Positions 16,632 through 26,926 of a stretch of 64,000 nt of DNA are shown one piece after another. Below the pieces are notes generated by a model. The model saw only the letters and a program-made list of their open reading frames with translations. It was not told where the DNA came from and did not search any database. Source of the DNA: Microbacterium sp. SORGH_AS_0428 (lineage in GTDB: Bacteria; Actinomycetota; Actinomycetes; Actinomycetales; Microbacteriaceae); NCBI RefSeq assembly GCF_031453615.1, contig NZ_JAVIZT010000001.1, positions 1,426,001 to 1,490,000 of the forward strand, written 5' to 3'. Numbering within the stretch: the stretch's first letter is position 1; each line of letters begins with the position of its first letter. Position numbers and translations under genes: made by a program.

Positions 16632-17978
16632 GTGAGCAGTCCCACCCTCGTCTGGTTCCGCGACGATCTGCGCCTGGCCGACAACCCGGCCCTGCGCGCG
16701 GCGATCGACCGCGGCGAACCGGTCGTCGGCGTGTACCTGCTGGATGAGGAGTCGCCCGGCGTCCGAGCCCTCGGCGGCGCCGCCCGCTGGTGGCTGCACC
16801 ACTCGCTCGCCTCCCTCGGCGAGCGCCTGCGCGAACGCGGCGGATCCCTGGTGCTCCGCCGGGGCGCCGCCGCATCCGTTCTGCCCGAGCTGGTCTCGGA
16901 TGCGGGGGCCGGCGCCGTCTTCTGGAACCGCCGCTACAGGGGGCCGGAACGCGAGATCGACGCCGGCCTCAAGCAGAGCCTGCGCGAAGGCGGGCTCGAG
17001 GTGCGCTCGTTCCCGGCGTCGCTCCTGTTCGAACCGTGGACGGTGCGCACCGGCTCCGACACCCACTTCTCCGTGTTCACGCCCTTCTGGCGCGCGTGCC
17101 TGCATCTTCCCGCCCCGCGGGCGCCACTGCCCGAGCCGCGCGAGATCGCGGGGATGGGCAGGCCACCCGCATCCGATGCCCTCGAGGACTGGGACATGCT
17201 GCCGACGCGCCCCGACTGGGCCGGGGGCCTGCGCGAGACGTGGGAGCCCGGCGAGCCAGCCGCCCGCGCGCGCCTCAGGCACTTCCTGACGCACGACCTT
17301 CCCGGCTACGACACGGCGCGCGACGAGCCCGCAGCGGGAGTGACCTCCCAGCTGTCGCCGCGCCTGCGCTGGGGGGAGCTGAGTCCCTTCACGATCTGGC
17401 ATGACACCCTCGCGACGGGCGCGGATGCGGGACGCTTCCTCTCCGAGCTGGGCTGGCGCGAGTTCGCGTGGCACACCCTGTTCCACTTCCCCGATCTCGC
17501 CCGGAAGAACCTTCGTCCGACCTTCGACGCCTTCCCCTGGCCGCGCCTGCAGCCCTCGCACCTCGAGGCGTGGCAACGGGGACGCACCGGCGTCCCCCTC
17601 GTGGATGCGGGGATGCGGGAGCTCTGGCACACCGGCATCATGCACAACCGCGTGCGGATGGTCACCGCCTCGTACCTGATCAAGAACCTCATGATCGACT
17701 GGCGCCACGGCGAGCAGTGGTTCTGGGACACGCTCGTCGACGCGGATGCGGCCTCCAACCCCTTCAACTGGCAGTGGGTGGCGGGTTCGGGCGCCGACGC
17801 AGCACCGTACTTCCGGATTTTCAACCCCCGGACCCAAGCCGAGAAGTTCGACAAGGATGGCTTTTACGTCTCGCAGTGGGCTCCGGATTCCGCATCCCTG
17901 GACCCGCTCGTCGACTTGGGGGCATCGCGCAAGCGCGCGCTGGACGCGTACGAGAACGTCAAAGCTGCCGCGCGCTGA
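16632..17978 (+). CDS. phr: deoxyribodipyrimidine photolyase (class I)
   Basis: This 448-residue flavoprotein repairs UV-induced pyrimidine dimers with light. The antenna-binding alpha/beta domain (about 1-130) begins TLVWFRDDLRLADNPAL. The FAD-binding helical domain (about 205-445) has LSPRLRWGELSP, ELGWREFAWHTL, GIMHNRVRMVTASYL and SNPFNWQWVAGSG, all typical of CPD photolyases. Length matches the family. A GTG start with AGGA eight bases upstream is used. It follows the lipid kinase gene by 48 bases. Confidence 0.94.
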   Translation: MSSPTLVWFRDDLRLADNPALRAAIDRGEPVVGVYLLDEESPGVRALGGAARWWLHHSLASLGERLRERGGSLVLRRGAAASVLPELVSDAGAGAVFWNRRYRGPEREIDAGLKQSLREGGLEVRSFPASLLFEPWTVRTGSDTHFSVFTPFWRACLHLPAPRAPLPEPREIAGMGRPPASDALEDWDMLPTRPDWAGGLRETWEPGEPAARARLRHFLTHDLPGYDTARDEPAAGVTSQLSPRLRWGELSPFTIWHDTLATGADAGRFLSELGWREFAWHTLFHFPDLARKNLRPTFDAFPWPRLQPSHLEAWQRGRTGVPLVDAGMRELWHTGIMHNRVRMVTASYLIKNLMIDWRHGEQWFWDTLVDADAASNPFNWQWVAGSGADAAPYFRIFNPRTQAEKFDKDGFYVSQWAPDSASLDPLVDLGASRKRALDAYENVKAAAR

Positions 17979-18000
17979 GCGCTCCTGGAAGGACACCGAC

Positions 18001-18618
18001 ATGCCCCGCACCGCCCGCCGTCTCCTGCTTCCGCTCGTGGCAGCCGCCGCATTCGCACTCGCCGGGTGTGCGGCTGCCGGCCCCGATGTCTCCCCCGTCG
18101 AGGTCGGCGACGCACCGACGGACGCGACCGCACCCGGCACCACCCTGTCGGTCGGCGACACCGCCTGGGTGAAGGTGCCCGCCGCCAGCGGCGACACGGA
18201 ACTCGTGGGGGCGACCGTGCTCTCCATGGATCCTCTGGATCCGGAGAAGATCGACGGCTACATGGAGAAGGCGGAGCTGAGCAGCCGGCATCCGTTCGCG
18301 ATCGTGGTGCAGTACACGTGGACGCCGGTGAGCGAGTACGACAGCACGACGCGCAGCGTGCCCCTCATCCCGATCGAGGCGGACGGCTCGTTCGCCGGCT
18401 GGCTCGCCAACGACATCGGAAACGTCGGGATGGGCGACGCGGACGCGTGCGGCCTGGCCCTTCCGGAACCGAAGAACGGGACCGCGCTGGAATGCTGGGT
18501 GGCCCTGACGACGGGGCCGGACCTGGGCGGAGTGGAGTTCAACGGCACCACCCGCAACGACACCTTCCCCGACGAGGAACATCCGTACGCGGGGCAGCCC
18601 GTCACCTGGAAGCCCTGA
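18001..18618 (+). CDS. secreted lipoprotein of unknown function
   Basis: This 205-residue protein has a lipoprotein signal (positive MPRTARR, hydrophobic core, lipobox ALAGC with Cys21). The mature part contains a TLSVGDTAWVKVP strand segment and paired cysteines (CGLALPEPKNGTALECW), suggesting a small beta-rich domain with a disulfide. No known enzyme motif is recognised. GGAAGGA lies eight bases before the ATG. It follows the photolyase gene by 22 bases but is probably functionally separate. Confidence 0.75.
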   Translation: MPRTARRLLLPLVAAAAFALAGCAAAGPDVSPVEVGDAPTDATAPGTTLSVGDTAWVKVPAASGDTELVGATVLSMDPLDPEKIDGYMEKAELSSRHPFAIVVQYTWTPVSEYDSTTRSVPLIPIEADGSFAGWLANDIGNVGMGDADACGLALPEPKNGTALECWVALTTGPDLGGVEFNGTTRNDTFPDEEHPYAGQPVTWKP

Positions 18619-18679
18619 CGCCGGCCCGACTCCGGCGCGCCGCGGAATGCGCGGGCACGCAACGGGGTTGCCCACGAAG

Positions 18680-19726
18680 ATGAGCATCACCGTTTCCGTC
18701 CTCGACCTCGTTCCCGTGCGCACCGGCCAGAGCAGCGCCCAGGCTGTCGCCGCATCGCTCGACCTCGCCGAACGCGCCGATGAGCTGGGCATCGGCCGTT
18801 ACTGGTTCGCCGAGCACCACAACATGCCCGCGGTGGCATCGACCAGCCCGCCCGTGCTGATCGCCGCCGCCGCCGCACGCACGAAGCGGATGCGGGTCGG
18901 CTCGGGTGGCGTGATGCTCCCCAACCACTCGCCGCTCATCGTGGCCGAGCAGTTCGCCGCGCTCGAGGCGCTGGCGCCGGGGCGCATCGACCTCGGCATC
19001 GGCCGCGCACCCGGCAGCGACCCCGTCATCACGCAGTTGCTGCGCCGCAGCGGCACCACGAGCGACGTGGAGCAGTTCCCCCAGCACATCTCCGACATCC
19101 TCTCGCTCACGAGCGACGCGGGCGCCACGGTGCGCTTCACCTCCGGCGACACCTACAGCGTGCATGCGACGCCCGCCGCGACGACCCTTCCCGAGGTGTG
19201 GCTGCTCGGCTCGAGCGACTACTCCGCGCAGCTGGCCGCCGCATCCGGCCTGCCCTACGTCTTCGCGAACCACTTCGCCGGAGACGGGCTCGAGCGCGCG
19301 CTGACGCTCTACCGCGACCAGTACCAGCCTTCCGAGGCCCACCCGAGTCCGCGCACCTTCGTCACGGCCAACGCGGTCGTGGCGCCGACGGAGGCCGAAG
19401 CGTGGGAGCGTGCGCTGCCGCAGGTGCGCATGATGTCCCGCATCCGCTCCGGACGCCCGCTGGTGCCCATGGAGACCGTCGAGCAGGCGCGGGATGCGGA
19501 GGCGCGCGACAACCTCGGCGCGCACATCATCGACAACGCCCGGCGCACGTGGTTCGTCGGGGCGCCGGAGCAGGCCGCGGACGCGCTCCGCGCGTTCTCG
19601 ACGCGCTACGGCGTGGACGAGATCATGGTCTCCCCCGTCGCCGGCGCCTACGACGCGGAGCCCCTGGACGCCGCGGGCGGGCGCGTCCAGACGCTGGAAC
19701 TGCTGACGCCGCTGCTCGCCGCCTGA
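18680..19726 (+). CDS. luciferase-like (LLM-type) flavin oxidoreductase
   Basis: This 348-residue cytoplasmic TIM-barrel protein belongs to the bacterial luciferase-like group that uses FMNH2 or F420. Characteristic segments are RYWFAEHHNMPAVASTSP, RVGSGGVMLPNHSPL and GRIDLGIGRAPGSDP, matching the subgroup often named luciferase family oxidoreductase group 1. The substrate is unknown. The ATG at 18680 directly precedes the first conserved strand (MSITVSVLDLVPV). It converges on pheA with a ten-base gap. Confidence 0.88.
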   Translation: MSITVSVLDLVPVRTGQSSAQAVAASLDLAERADELGIGRYWFAEHHNMPAVASTSPPVLIAAAAARTKRMRVGSGGVMLPNHSPLIVAEQFAALEALAPGRIDLGIGRAPGSDPVITQLLRRSGTTSDVEQFPQHISDILSLTSDAGATVRFTSGDTYSVHATPAATTLPEVWLLGSSDYSAQLAAASGLPYVFANHFAGDGLERALTLYRDQYQPSEAHPSPRTFVTANAVVAPTEAEAWERALPQVRMMSRIRSGRPLVPMETVEQARDAEARDNLGAHIIDNARRTWFVGAPEQAADALRAFSTRYGVDEIMVSPVAGAYDAEPLDAAGGRVQTLELLTPLLAA

Positions 19727-19736
19727 GGCGGGCCGG

Positions 19737-20696
19737 TCAGGCCTCCGGCTCGCCGCTGACGAGCGCGCGCAACCAGTCGCGGGCCTCGACGAACACGTCG
19801 TCGGAGTAGCGCTCCGGATATCGGTTGATCGCGCGGTCGGCGCGCGGGTACGAGCCGAGGAAGATCACCTTCGGGCTGAAACGGCGCAGTCCCATGAGCG
19901 CGTCGGCCACCCGTTCGTCGAGAACGTGGCCGTCGGCGTCGATCACGAAACGGTAGCGGCCGAGGGCGTCGCCGATCGGACGGGATGCGAGCAGCGACAG
20001 GTTGATCCCGCGGGTCGCGAACTGCTCCAGCATCTCCATGAGCGCGCCGGGGTACTCCTCCGGCAGCTCCACGATGAGCGAGGTCTTGTCGGCTCCGGTG
20101 GGCGCCGGCGGCGCCACGGTGCGCGCCACGAGCACGAAGCGGGTGACGGCGTCCTTCTTGTCGCCGACTCCTTCGGCGAGCAGATCGAGCTCGTGGTGCT
20201 CCAGGATCCCGGGAGGGGCGATGGCCGCATCCGCGTCGCTGGTCCCGTCGAGCAGGCCGAGAGCGGCCGCGACGTTGCTGGATGCCGGCAGGTGCGCGTG
20301 AGCGGGAAGCTCACGACTCAGCCAGTGCAGGCACTGCGCGTAGGCGACGGGGTGCGCGGCCACGAGCGAGACGTCTTCGAGACGCTGCCCGGGTCGGCCG
20401 ACCAGCACGAAGCTGACCGGTACGAGGTACTCGCCGATGATGCGCAGCCCCGGCATCGTGGCCAGCGCGTCCTGCGCCGTGGAGACGCCGCCGTCGACCG
20501 AGTTCTCGATCGCGATCATCGCCGCATCCGATCGCCCCTCGACGACGTCCGCGAGCGCTTCGCCCACGTTGCGCACCGAACGCCAGATCTGGCCGCGCGC
20601 CTCGGGCACCTGGGCGAGAGCCGCTTCCGTAAAGGTGCCCGCCGGACCCAGATAGCTGTAGGTACGACGGGCGACGGGTGCGGTGCTCACGGGCAC
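19737..20696 (-). CDS. pheA: prephenate dehydratase
   Basis: This enzyme of up to 319 residues converts prephenate to phenylpyruvate in phenylalanine synthesis. The N-terminal dehydratase domain starts [15 protein letters not shown] and has [16 protein letters not shown] and the catalytic-loop motif [12 protein letters not shown]-terminal ACT domain (about 205-285: [19 protein letters not shown]) provides feedback control by phenylalanine. The translation starts at GTG 20696; a second in-frame GTG at 20690 is also possible. There is no chorismate mutase domain, as is usual in actinobacteria. Confidence 0.94.
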   Translation of the reverse strand: MPVSTAPVARRTYSYLGPAGTFTEAALAQVPEARGQIWRSVRNVGEALADVVEGRSDAAMIAIENSVDGGVSTAQDALATMPGLRIIGEYLVPVSFVLVGRPGQRLEDVSLVAAHPVAYAQCLHWLSRELPAHAHLPASSNVAAALGLLDGTSDADAAIAPPGILEHHELDLLAEGVGDKKDAVTRFVLVARTVAPPAPTGADKTSLIVELPEEYPGALMEMLEQFATRGINLSLLASRPIGDALGRYRFVIDADGHVLDERVADALMGLRRFSPKVIFLGSYPRADRAINRYPERYSDDVFVEARDWLRALVSGEPEA

Positions 20697-20797
20697 TCAG
20701 CCTAGACCGCCCCCGGCGGGCTGCGGTGAACACCGGAAATGACACCGCTGCGCGCGCGGAGAGTGACGACACCCTGTCGGCACGGCAGACTAGGGGC

Positions 20798-22441
20798 ATG
20801 AGCCGTGCCGGACAGCCTGCTGAGCCTTCTGATCTGATCGACATCGACGAGCTGATCGCCGCCTACTACGACCTGAAGCCCGACGCTTCGGTGCCCGCGC
20901 AGCGGGTCGTTTTCGGCACGAGCGGACACCGCGGATCGAGCCTGTCGACCAGCTTCAACGAGAACCACATCCTCGCCACCACCCAGGCGATCGTCGACTA
21001 CCGGGCGGGCCAGGGCATCACCGGCCCGCTCTTCCTCGGCCGCGACACGCACGGGCTGTCACTCCCGGCCGAGCGCACGGCCATCGAGGTGCTCGTCGCC
21101 AACGGCGTGGACGTACGCGTCGACGCCCGTGACTCGTGGGTTCCCACCCCGGCGCTCAGCCACGCGATCCTCACCTACAACCGCGATCGCACCGCCGACG
21201 ACACGGGCCGCGCGGACGGCATCGTCGTGACGCCCTCGCACAACCCGCCGCGCGACGGCGGCTTCAAGTACAACCCGCCCCACGGCGGACCTGCCGACAC
21301 CGACGCCACCTCGTGGATCGCCGACCGCGCCAACGAGCTCATCGCGGCGGGCCTCACGGGCGTCAAGCGCACCCCCTACGCCGACATCGACGGCGACACC
21401 CTCGCGCAGTACGACTTCCGCGAGGCGTACGTACGCGACCTCGACGCGATCATCGACATCGAGGCCATCAAGAAGGCCGGCATCCGCATCGGCGCCGACC
21501 CGCTGGGCGGCGCCTCCGTCGACTACTGGGCACTGATCGCCGAGCACTACGGGCTCGACCTCACCGTCGTGAACCCCGATGTCGACCCGACGTGGAAGTT
21601 CATGACGCTCGACTGGGACGAGAAGATCCGCATGGATCCGTCCTCACCCAACGCCATGGCGGCGCTCGTCGCCCGCCGCGACGAGTACGACATCCTCACC
21701 GGAAACGACGCGGATGCGGATCGCCACGGCATCGTCACCCCCGATGCGGGCCTCATGAACCCGAACCACTACCTCGCGGTCGCGATCGACTACCTGTTCT
21801 CGCACCGGCCCGGCTGGCCGGCAGAAGCCGCCGTGGGCAAGACCCTCGTGTCTTCGATGATCATCGACCGCGTCGTCGAGGCCCTCGGTCGCACCCTGTA
21901 CGAGGTCCCGGTCGGCTTCAAGTGGTTCGTCCCCGGCCTGCTCGACGGCTCGGTCGCCTTCGGCGGCGAGGAGTCCGCCGGCGCATCCTTCCTCCGCCAG
22001 GACGGCACCGTCTGGACCACCGACAAGGACGGCATCCTGCTGTGCCTGCTCGCCGCCGAGATCCTCGCGGTGACCGGCAAGACCCCCTCGCAGCGCTATG
22101 CGGAGCTCGAGGACACCTACGGCGCATCCGTCTACCAGCGCGTCGACGCTCCGGCGACCCCGGAGCAGAAGGCGGCGCTCGCGAAGCTGTCGCCGGATGC
22201 GGTCACCGCCACCGAGCTCGCCGGCGAGCCCATCACCGCCAAGCTCTCGCACGCTCCCGGCAACGGCGCGGCGATCGGCGGCCTCAAGGTCGTGACGGCG
22301 GATGCGTGGTTCGCCGCGCGTCCCTCCGGCACCGAGGACGTCTACAAGCTGTACGCGGAGTCGCTGCGCGGCGAGGCCCACCTGCACGACGTGCAGGACG
22401 AGGCCCGTGCCGTCGTGTCCGAGGCCCTCTCCGGCGCCTGA
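20798..22441 (+). CDS. pgm: phosphoglucomutase (alpha-D-glucose specific)
   Basis: This 547-residue enzyme interconverts glucose 1-phosphate and glucose 6-phosphate. The phosphoserine loop is VVTPSHNPP, the metal loop is DADADRHG, the sugar-binding loop is [11 protein letters not shown] and the phosphate-binding loop is [15 protein letters not shown]. An ATG at 20798 gives the standard N-terminus with [12 protein letters not shown]. It lies immediately upstream of the galactan locus, where the Leloir pathway produces glucose 1-phosphate, so it completes the route to glycolysis. It also serves general glycogen and cell-wall metabolism. Confidence 0.96.
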   Translation: MSRAGQPAEPSDLIDIDELIAAYYDLKPDASVPAQRVVFGTSGHRGSSLSTSFNENHILATTQAIVDYRAGQGITGPLFLGRDTHGLSLPAERTAIEVLVANGVDVRVDARDSWVPTPALSHAILTYNRDRTADDTGRADGIVVTPSHNPPRDGGFKYNPPHGGPADTDATSWIADRANELIAAGLTGVKRTPYADIDGDTLAQYDFREAYVRDLDAIIDIEAIKKAGIRIGADPLGGASVDYWALIAEHYGLDLTVVNPDVDPTWKFMTLDWDEKIRMDPSSPNAMAALVARRDEYDILTGNDADADRHGIVTPDAGLMNPNHYLAVAIDYLFSHRPGWPAEAAVGKTLVSSMIIDRVVEALGRTLYEVPVGFKWFVPGLLDGSVAFGGEESAGASFLRQDGTVWTTDKDGILLCLLAAEILAVTGKTPSQRYAELEDTYGASVYQRVDAPATPEQKAALAKLSPDAVTATELAGEPITAKLSHAPGNGAAIGGLKVVTADAWFAARPSGTEDVYKLYAESLRGEAHLHDVQDEARAVVSEALSGA

Positions 22442-22488
22442 CCCTCGGCGGGGGGCTCTTCCGCATCCGGCGCCGGCCGCATCCCTTT

Positions 22489-22563
22489 CCCGCGAGACTG
22501 CATTTCCTACACGAAATCACTGGGTTTACCCGTGATCTCGTGATGAAGATGCAGTCTCGCGGG
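22489..22563. repeat. intergenic inverted-repeat element R1, copy 1
   Basis: Perfect 15-bp arms CCCGCGAGACTGCAT (22489-22503) and ATGCAGTCTCGCGGG (22549-22563) enclose a second, inner inverted repeat (ACGAAATCAC with GTGATCTCGT). Near-identical elements lie at 26927-26999 and 54692-54822. Confidence 0.85.
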
Positions 22564-22585
22564 CTTGGGGGGGTAACGAGCGGTG

Positions 22586-22632
22586 CACGAAAGGAGGGCG
22601 GAGCCGGTGTGCGGCTCCGCCCTCCTTTCGTG
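22586..22632. terminator. bidirectional hairpin terminator between pgm and GH30 gene
   Basis: A perfect 20-bp stem (22586-22605 with 22613-22632) has a 7-base loop. Short A- and T-runs inside the arms (cgaaagg / cctttcg) fall near each end. It sits at the meeting point of two convergent genes. Confidence 0.9.
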
Positions 22633-22633
22633 G

Positions 22634-25600
22634 TTACTCCGCGGCCGAGCGGCGCCGCGTGGTGACGCCGACCAGCAGCGAGCCCAGCAGCAGCGCCCCG
22701 AGGGCGAACGGCAGGGTCGGGCCGAGGTCGAGCCCCGTCACGGCCAGCGGACCGGATGCGGCGCGCACCTCCAGCGGCACCCAGCCGATGACGGCGCCGG
22801 ACGCATCCGTCACGACCAACCGGTGCTGGCCCGTGGGTGCATCCGCCGGGATCGAGACTGTGATCTCCCCCGCGGCCGACACGACCTTCGTTCCGAGGTG
22901 GACGGGCGTCGAGAACAGCCACGCGTCGACCGACGAACCGGCGCGCGAGGCGCCGACGCCGATCGTGATCGACGATCCGGCCGTCACCACGCTCGGAGCC
23001 GTGATGCCGCCGCGCGTCGCATCGGTCAGGGCCGACGCCGCGGGCGCCTGCGCACCACCGGTGCCCGGCTCGCCGGGGTTGCCGGGCTCTCCCGGCGTGC
23101 CGGGCCCACCCGGACCCCCGGGGTTTCCGGGGTTGCCGGGAGCCGCGACGACCACGACAGCGGCCGACGTGGCCGTGCCCGCGGCGAAGCCGTCGGCGGA
23201 TGCGGTGACGACCGCGCGCAGCTCGTGGCCGAGGTCGGCCTCGGTCGCCGTGTATGCGGCCGCGTTCGCGGACTCGATCGGCTGACCGTCACGCGTCCAC
23301 GCGTAGGCGAGGGCGGCGCCGGCGGGGTCGCTGTCCTCGACCTGGGCGGTCAGGGTCGCACCCACCTCGGCAGTGCCCGCGAGCGACACGGCACCGACGA
23401 CGACGTGACGCGTCACCGCGATCGTCACGGTGCGCGAGGTGCCGTCGACGGCCGTGACCGTGATGGATCCCGCGCCACCCGCATCCGCGGGCTGCACGAT
23501 CTCCACCGCAGCCTCGTCGTCGACCGCCACGGCCCCGATCCTCGGCCAGGCGGCGCCGTTCGTGTCGATCGTGTATGCGTCGCGAGCCGGATCGAATCCG
23601 TCGAGCAGCGCATCGCCGACCGTGACGCGCGCGAGGTCCGTCACGTTCGACGGGGATGCCGCGAGCGCGTTGATCTCGACCTCGGACACGATCATGTGCG
23701 TGTTCTCACGGGCCTGCATCACCACGCGTACCTCGTCGGCGACGACACCGCCCAGCGGGACCTCGACGGTCGGCGCGCCGGACTCGGGAACCGGAACCGC
23801 GATGTCCTCGCCGGCGATCCAGTCACCGCCCGCGGTGCGGTGCTCCACGCGGAGGGACTGGGCCCAGCTGGCCGTGCCGTCGCGATAGAAGTACACCTTC
23901 ACGTGGGACACCTGCTGGCGCGAGCTGAGCACGTACGTCAGGGTGTCCTGCGTGTTCTTGGTGCCGGAGCGCCAGTTGGACCACCCCTTGTCCGTCGTGA
24001 TGCCGTTCTTCGTGCGGTCGACGCTGTAGCTCGGGCTCTCGGTGAAGGTCGCCGACGCCTTGCTGTCGCCGGCGACGTTCCGCGTGCCCGGCGTCGTCAC
24101 GATGACGCTCAGGCGCGCCTCGATCGTGGCGCCGCCGGGCACGGTGATCGCGCCCGGAACCGTGACGGTGCCAGGCTGCGCGAAGTCGGCGTCGCGGACG
24201 CCGCTGAAGTCCCAGCTCACCGCAGCGTCGTAGGCCGTCCCTCCCAGGCGCACCTCGGCGGGCACCGTCGCGGGCGCGGCCGCCGCGACGCGCTCGAGCG
24301 TCGCACCGGCGTACGTCGTGATCGAGACGGGACGCGTCGCGGTGTACGCACCGATCTCAACGGTGGCCGCGACCTCGAAGCCCGCGCCGAAGACGTCCGT
24401 CCCGGAGCCCGGCACCTGCACGGTACCGGCGGCCGAGAAGTCCACCCCGGTCGGGTCCCACGCGACGGGGGCCGTGCGCTGCACGCCACCGCGGTAGTTC
24501 AGGGTGACAGTCGCGGGCAGCTCGGGCTCCTCGCCGACGGCCGTCGCCGCGGTGACGGGCGCGACGCTCGTCACCCGCGTGGACGCGATCGTCCAGCGCT
24601 GGTTGCCGCCGTTGTTCGAGGTCCAGGTTCCCACCGTCGTACCGTCGGCCGTGCCCTGCCCGTTCACATCCAGCACGCGCTCGGCAGACGCGCTCAGCAG
24701 CGAATAGGTGCGTCCGTCGGTGGTGGAGGGGATCCACTGCAGCGCCGGATCGGATGCGGCGGCGGCCGCATCCGTCGGCACGAGCGTCGTGCTCGTACCG
24801 TTCACCGCGAGGAAGCGCCCGTCACCCGCCTCGAGGGCGATGCGGTGGCGGTTCGTTCCTTCACCCGAGATCGAGTGCACGGTCCACGCCTGAGCGGGGG
24901 CCGCATCGGCGGTCGTCACACCGGTGCGGATCGCGAGGCCGTTCGGGTCGGCTGCCAGGGCCTTGCCGCTCTGGACTCCGAAGAGCTGGTACGTCTCGCC
25001 GTCTTCGAAGACGGCCGCATCCGCCGCGACGCCCGAGACGCCCGAGACGACGAGCGTGGTGACCGACTTCGCCGGCAGCGTCACCGTCGCCGACTTGGAT
25101 GCCGCGTCGACGGGGACGGCCGTGCCCGTCACGAGCGCGTGGTCGGTGACATCGCCGGCCGACGACTCGGTCGTCACGATGGGGGTCACCGTGGCACCGG
25201 GCGCGATGGTCGCGAAGCGGGACAGGTCGACCTGCACCGTGCGCTCGGACGCCTCGGAGTTGATGTGCACCAGGGTCACGCCGTCACCCTCGGCCGTCAG
25301 GGCCGCGGTGGTCTGCGTGTCGTCGGTGGGGATGAGGCGGTCGCCGGGCTCGATGTAGTGCGTGAAGTTGCGCACGGTGTTGAACTTCGAGTTCGTCAGC
25401 ACCTGGCAGGACGGGTCCGCGTCGCCGTCGGCGATGCGTCGCTCCGAGTTGCCGTCGGCGTTGCAGTCGAAGTCGATGAAGACGCTGCCCCAGTTCAGCT
25501 TCTCGACCTTCTCCATGTTGTAGAGGTCCTCGACGGGCTGCCAGAACACCCAGGCGGTGGGCTCGAGCTCGCGCAGGTCGTCGACGATGCGCGTCGCCAT

Positions 25601-26710
25601 GCCGATGCCGTTCTCGATGTTGGTCTGGTTGAAGCCGCTGCCGCCGTTCCAGTCACCCTCGACCTCGCTCATCCACAGCGGTTTGTCGGAGGCCTTGGCG
25701 ATGTCGCGCACGATGAGCCGGTCGCCGGTGCCGTAGGTGTGCACGTTGAGCTGGTCGACGAGCCCCTTGGACTCGGCGCTCCAGCCGTTCCAGTTCTGCA
25801 CGAACTTCGACGGGTTCGTCTCGTCCATCGCCGAGATGCTCACGTCGGTCGTCGTACCGGGTTCGGCCAGACGCGCGGCGAGCGCCTTGATCATCTGATC
25901 CTGCCGCGTCGGGCCGATGTGAGCACCCTCCTGACGGCTGGCGCTCGTGGGCCACGTCGCGCCGTTCGGGATGCGGGTCTGCCAGTAGTCCGTGTTGGGC
26001 TCGTTGAACGGGTCGAGGGTGTCGAAGGTGATGCCGTGGGCCTTCTCGAGCTCTTCGACCACGTTCACGAGATAGCTCGAGAACGCCGCCATGTCCTCGG
26101 GGGCGAGCTGCTCGCTCGTGGCGTTGTTGATGCCGCCCGAGACATAGCCGCTCTGCGTGAGGAAGTACGGCGGGGAGTTGCTGAAGGCCTCCCAGTGGGT
26201 GATCTTGTCCTTCAGCGCATCCAGCCACCAGCGCTGGCCGGCATCCGCGTCCCAGTTGTAGTGGTCGGGGTTCTCGCCGTCCCATGCCGCCGCGTAGCGG
26301 TCGCGGTCGGCGTAGTCCGAGGTGATCTCGCCCTTGTCGTCACTCTCCCCGAGATCCGGGTTCCACCATCCGGGTACCGCGCCGCCGGGACGCAGGTACG
26401 ACGGGACGTCGGTCGCGTTGCCGCCGCCGATGTTGTAGCGCGCGATGTTGAGGTTCAGGCCGTCCTCGCCGAAGACGGCGTCGAACAGCTTCTGCCGCAC
26501 CTCCGTGGGGTAGCCGCCGGTCGCGTTGGCGAACCAGACGAGGCTCGTGCCCCATCCTTCGAACGGGTCCGACGCGATCGCGGGATTCGGAGTGATGCGC
26601 ACGCTGCTCGCGGCCTGGGCCTGCGGCGGTGAGACCGCGGCTCCCGCGACGAGCGCACCGGCGCTGAGGGTTCCGACGCACAACAGCGACAGGAATCTGA
26701 GGGACTTCAT
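22634..26710 (-). CDS. cell-surface GH30 endo-beta-1,6-galactanase, multi-domain
   Basis: This 1358-residue secreted enzyme is predicted to cut beta-1,6-galactan side chains of plant arabinogalactan. Parts: signal peptide (1-33); GH30 barrel with C-terminal strands (about 36-560); RICIN-like lectin region with QRWTI (about 575-715); Ig-like Big-type modules (about 725-900); discoidin-like sugar-binding module (about 905-1030); two more beta modules; a collagen-like Gly-x-Pro linker; another beta module; LAVTG (1322-1326), a helix and a basic tail. The string GWGTSLVWFA and the acid/base Glu237 in FDPFNEPNTDYW fit subfamily 5; the nucleophile is probably Glu349 in MSEVEGDW. LAVTG fits the LAxTG signal of class E sortases. 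AAGGA precedes the ATG. Two tandem operators upstream place it under the adjacent LacI repressor. Confidence 0.88.
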   Translation of the reverse strand: MKSLRFLSLLCVGTLSAGALVAGAAVSPPQAQAASSVRITPNPAIASDPFEGWGTSLVWFANATGGYPTEVRQKLFDAVFGEDGLNLNIARYNIGGGNATDVPSYLRPGGAVPGWWNPDLGESDDKGEITSDYADRDRYAAAWDGENPDHYNWDADAGQRWWLDALKDKITHWEAFSNSPPYFLTQSGYVSGGINNATSEQLAPEDMAAFSSYLVNVVEELEKAHGITFDTLDPFNEPNTDYWQTRIPNGATWPTSASRQEGAHIGPTRQDQMIKALAARLAEPGTTTDVSISAMDETNPSKFVQNWNGWSAESKGLVDQLNVHTYGTGDRLIVRDIAKASDKPLWMSEVEGDWNGGSGFNQTNIENGIGMATRIVDDLRELEPTAWVFWQPVEDLYNMEKVEKLNWGSVFIDFDCNADGNSERRIADGDADPSCQVLTNSKFNTVRNFTHYIEPGDRLIPTDDTQTTAALTAEGDGVTLVHINSEASERTVQVDLSRFATIAPGATVTPIVTTESSAGDVTDHALVTGTAVPVDAASKSATVTLPAKSVTTLVVSGVSGVAADAAVFEDGETYQLFGVQSGKALAADPNGLAIRTGVTTADAAPAQAWTVHSISGEGTNRHRIALEAGDGRFLAVNGTSTTLVPTDAAAAASDPALQWIPSTTDGRTYSLLSASAERVLDVNGQGTADGTTVGTWTSNNGGNQRWTIASTRVTSVAPVTAATAVGEEPELPATVTLNYRGGVQRTAPVAWDPTGVDFSAAGTVQVPGSGTDVFGAGFEVAATVEIGAYTATRPVSITTYAGATLERVAAAAPATVPAEVRLGGTAYDAAVSWDFSGVRDADFAQPGTVTVPGAITVPGGATIEARLSVIVTTPGTRNVAGDSKASATFTESPSYSVDRTKNGITTDKGWSNWRSGTKNTQDTLTYVLSSRQQVSHVKVYFYRDGTASWAQSLRVEHRTAGGDWIAGEDIAVPVPESGAPTVEVPLGGVVADEVRVVMQARENTHMIVSEVEINALAASPSNVTDLARVTVGDALLDGFDPARDAYTIDTNGAAWPRIGAVAVDDEAAVEIVQPADAGGAGSITVTAVDGTSRTVTIAVTRHVVVGAVSLAGTAEVGATLTAQVEDSDPAGAALAYAWTRDGQPIESANAAAYTATEADLGHELRAVVTASADGFAAGTATSAAVVVVAAPGNPGNPGGPGGPGTPGEPGNPGEPGTGGAQAPAASALTDATRGGITAPSVVTAGSSITIGVGASRAGSSVDAWLFSTPVHLGTKVVSAAGEITVSIPADAPTGQHRLVVTDASGAVIGWVPLEVRAASGPLAVTGLDLGPTLPFALGALLLGSLLVGVTTRRRSAAE

Positions 26711-26760
26711 CGTCGATCCTTCCGGCCGCGTCCTCGCAGCCCTGGGGGGATGGTGTTTCG

Positions 26761-26788
26761 TGTTGACGTAAACATGTTGACGTCAACA
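26761..26788. promoter_or_regulatory. tandem LacI operators upstream of GH30 gene
   Basis: Two 14-bp boxes abut: TGTTGACGTAAACA (26761-26774) and the perfect palindrome TGTTGACGTCAACA (26775-26788). The same motif occurs twice in the LacI/ABC-operon promoter at 28117-28164. It lies 51 bases before the GH30 start codon, so it marks that gene as part of the LacI regulon. Confidence 0.88.
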
Positions 26789-26926
26789 CGCAACATAGCG
26801 GATTCCCAGCCGCGCGCACAACGTCTGCGTCACGCCACCGCACCGGCGCGCATCCGCCATCCGTCCGGCGCGCCCGCATCCGCATCCACCCCGCATCCGC
26901 CGGGCTCGCTCGGTACTCACCACTCT

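Noticed and set aside
22442..22633. Small regulatory RNA between pgm and GH30 gene
   Set aside because: The structure is explained by the R1 element plus a terminator, and no promoter pointing into it is visible.
23045..23135. Collagen-like gene (Gly-x-Pro repeats)
   Set aside because: It is a flexible linker inside the GH30 protein, in frame with the domains on both sides.
22583..26632. 1349-codon open frame on the plus strand
   Set aside because: It is antisense to the GH30 gene, which has signal peptide, catalytic residues and sorting signal; the plus frame has none.
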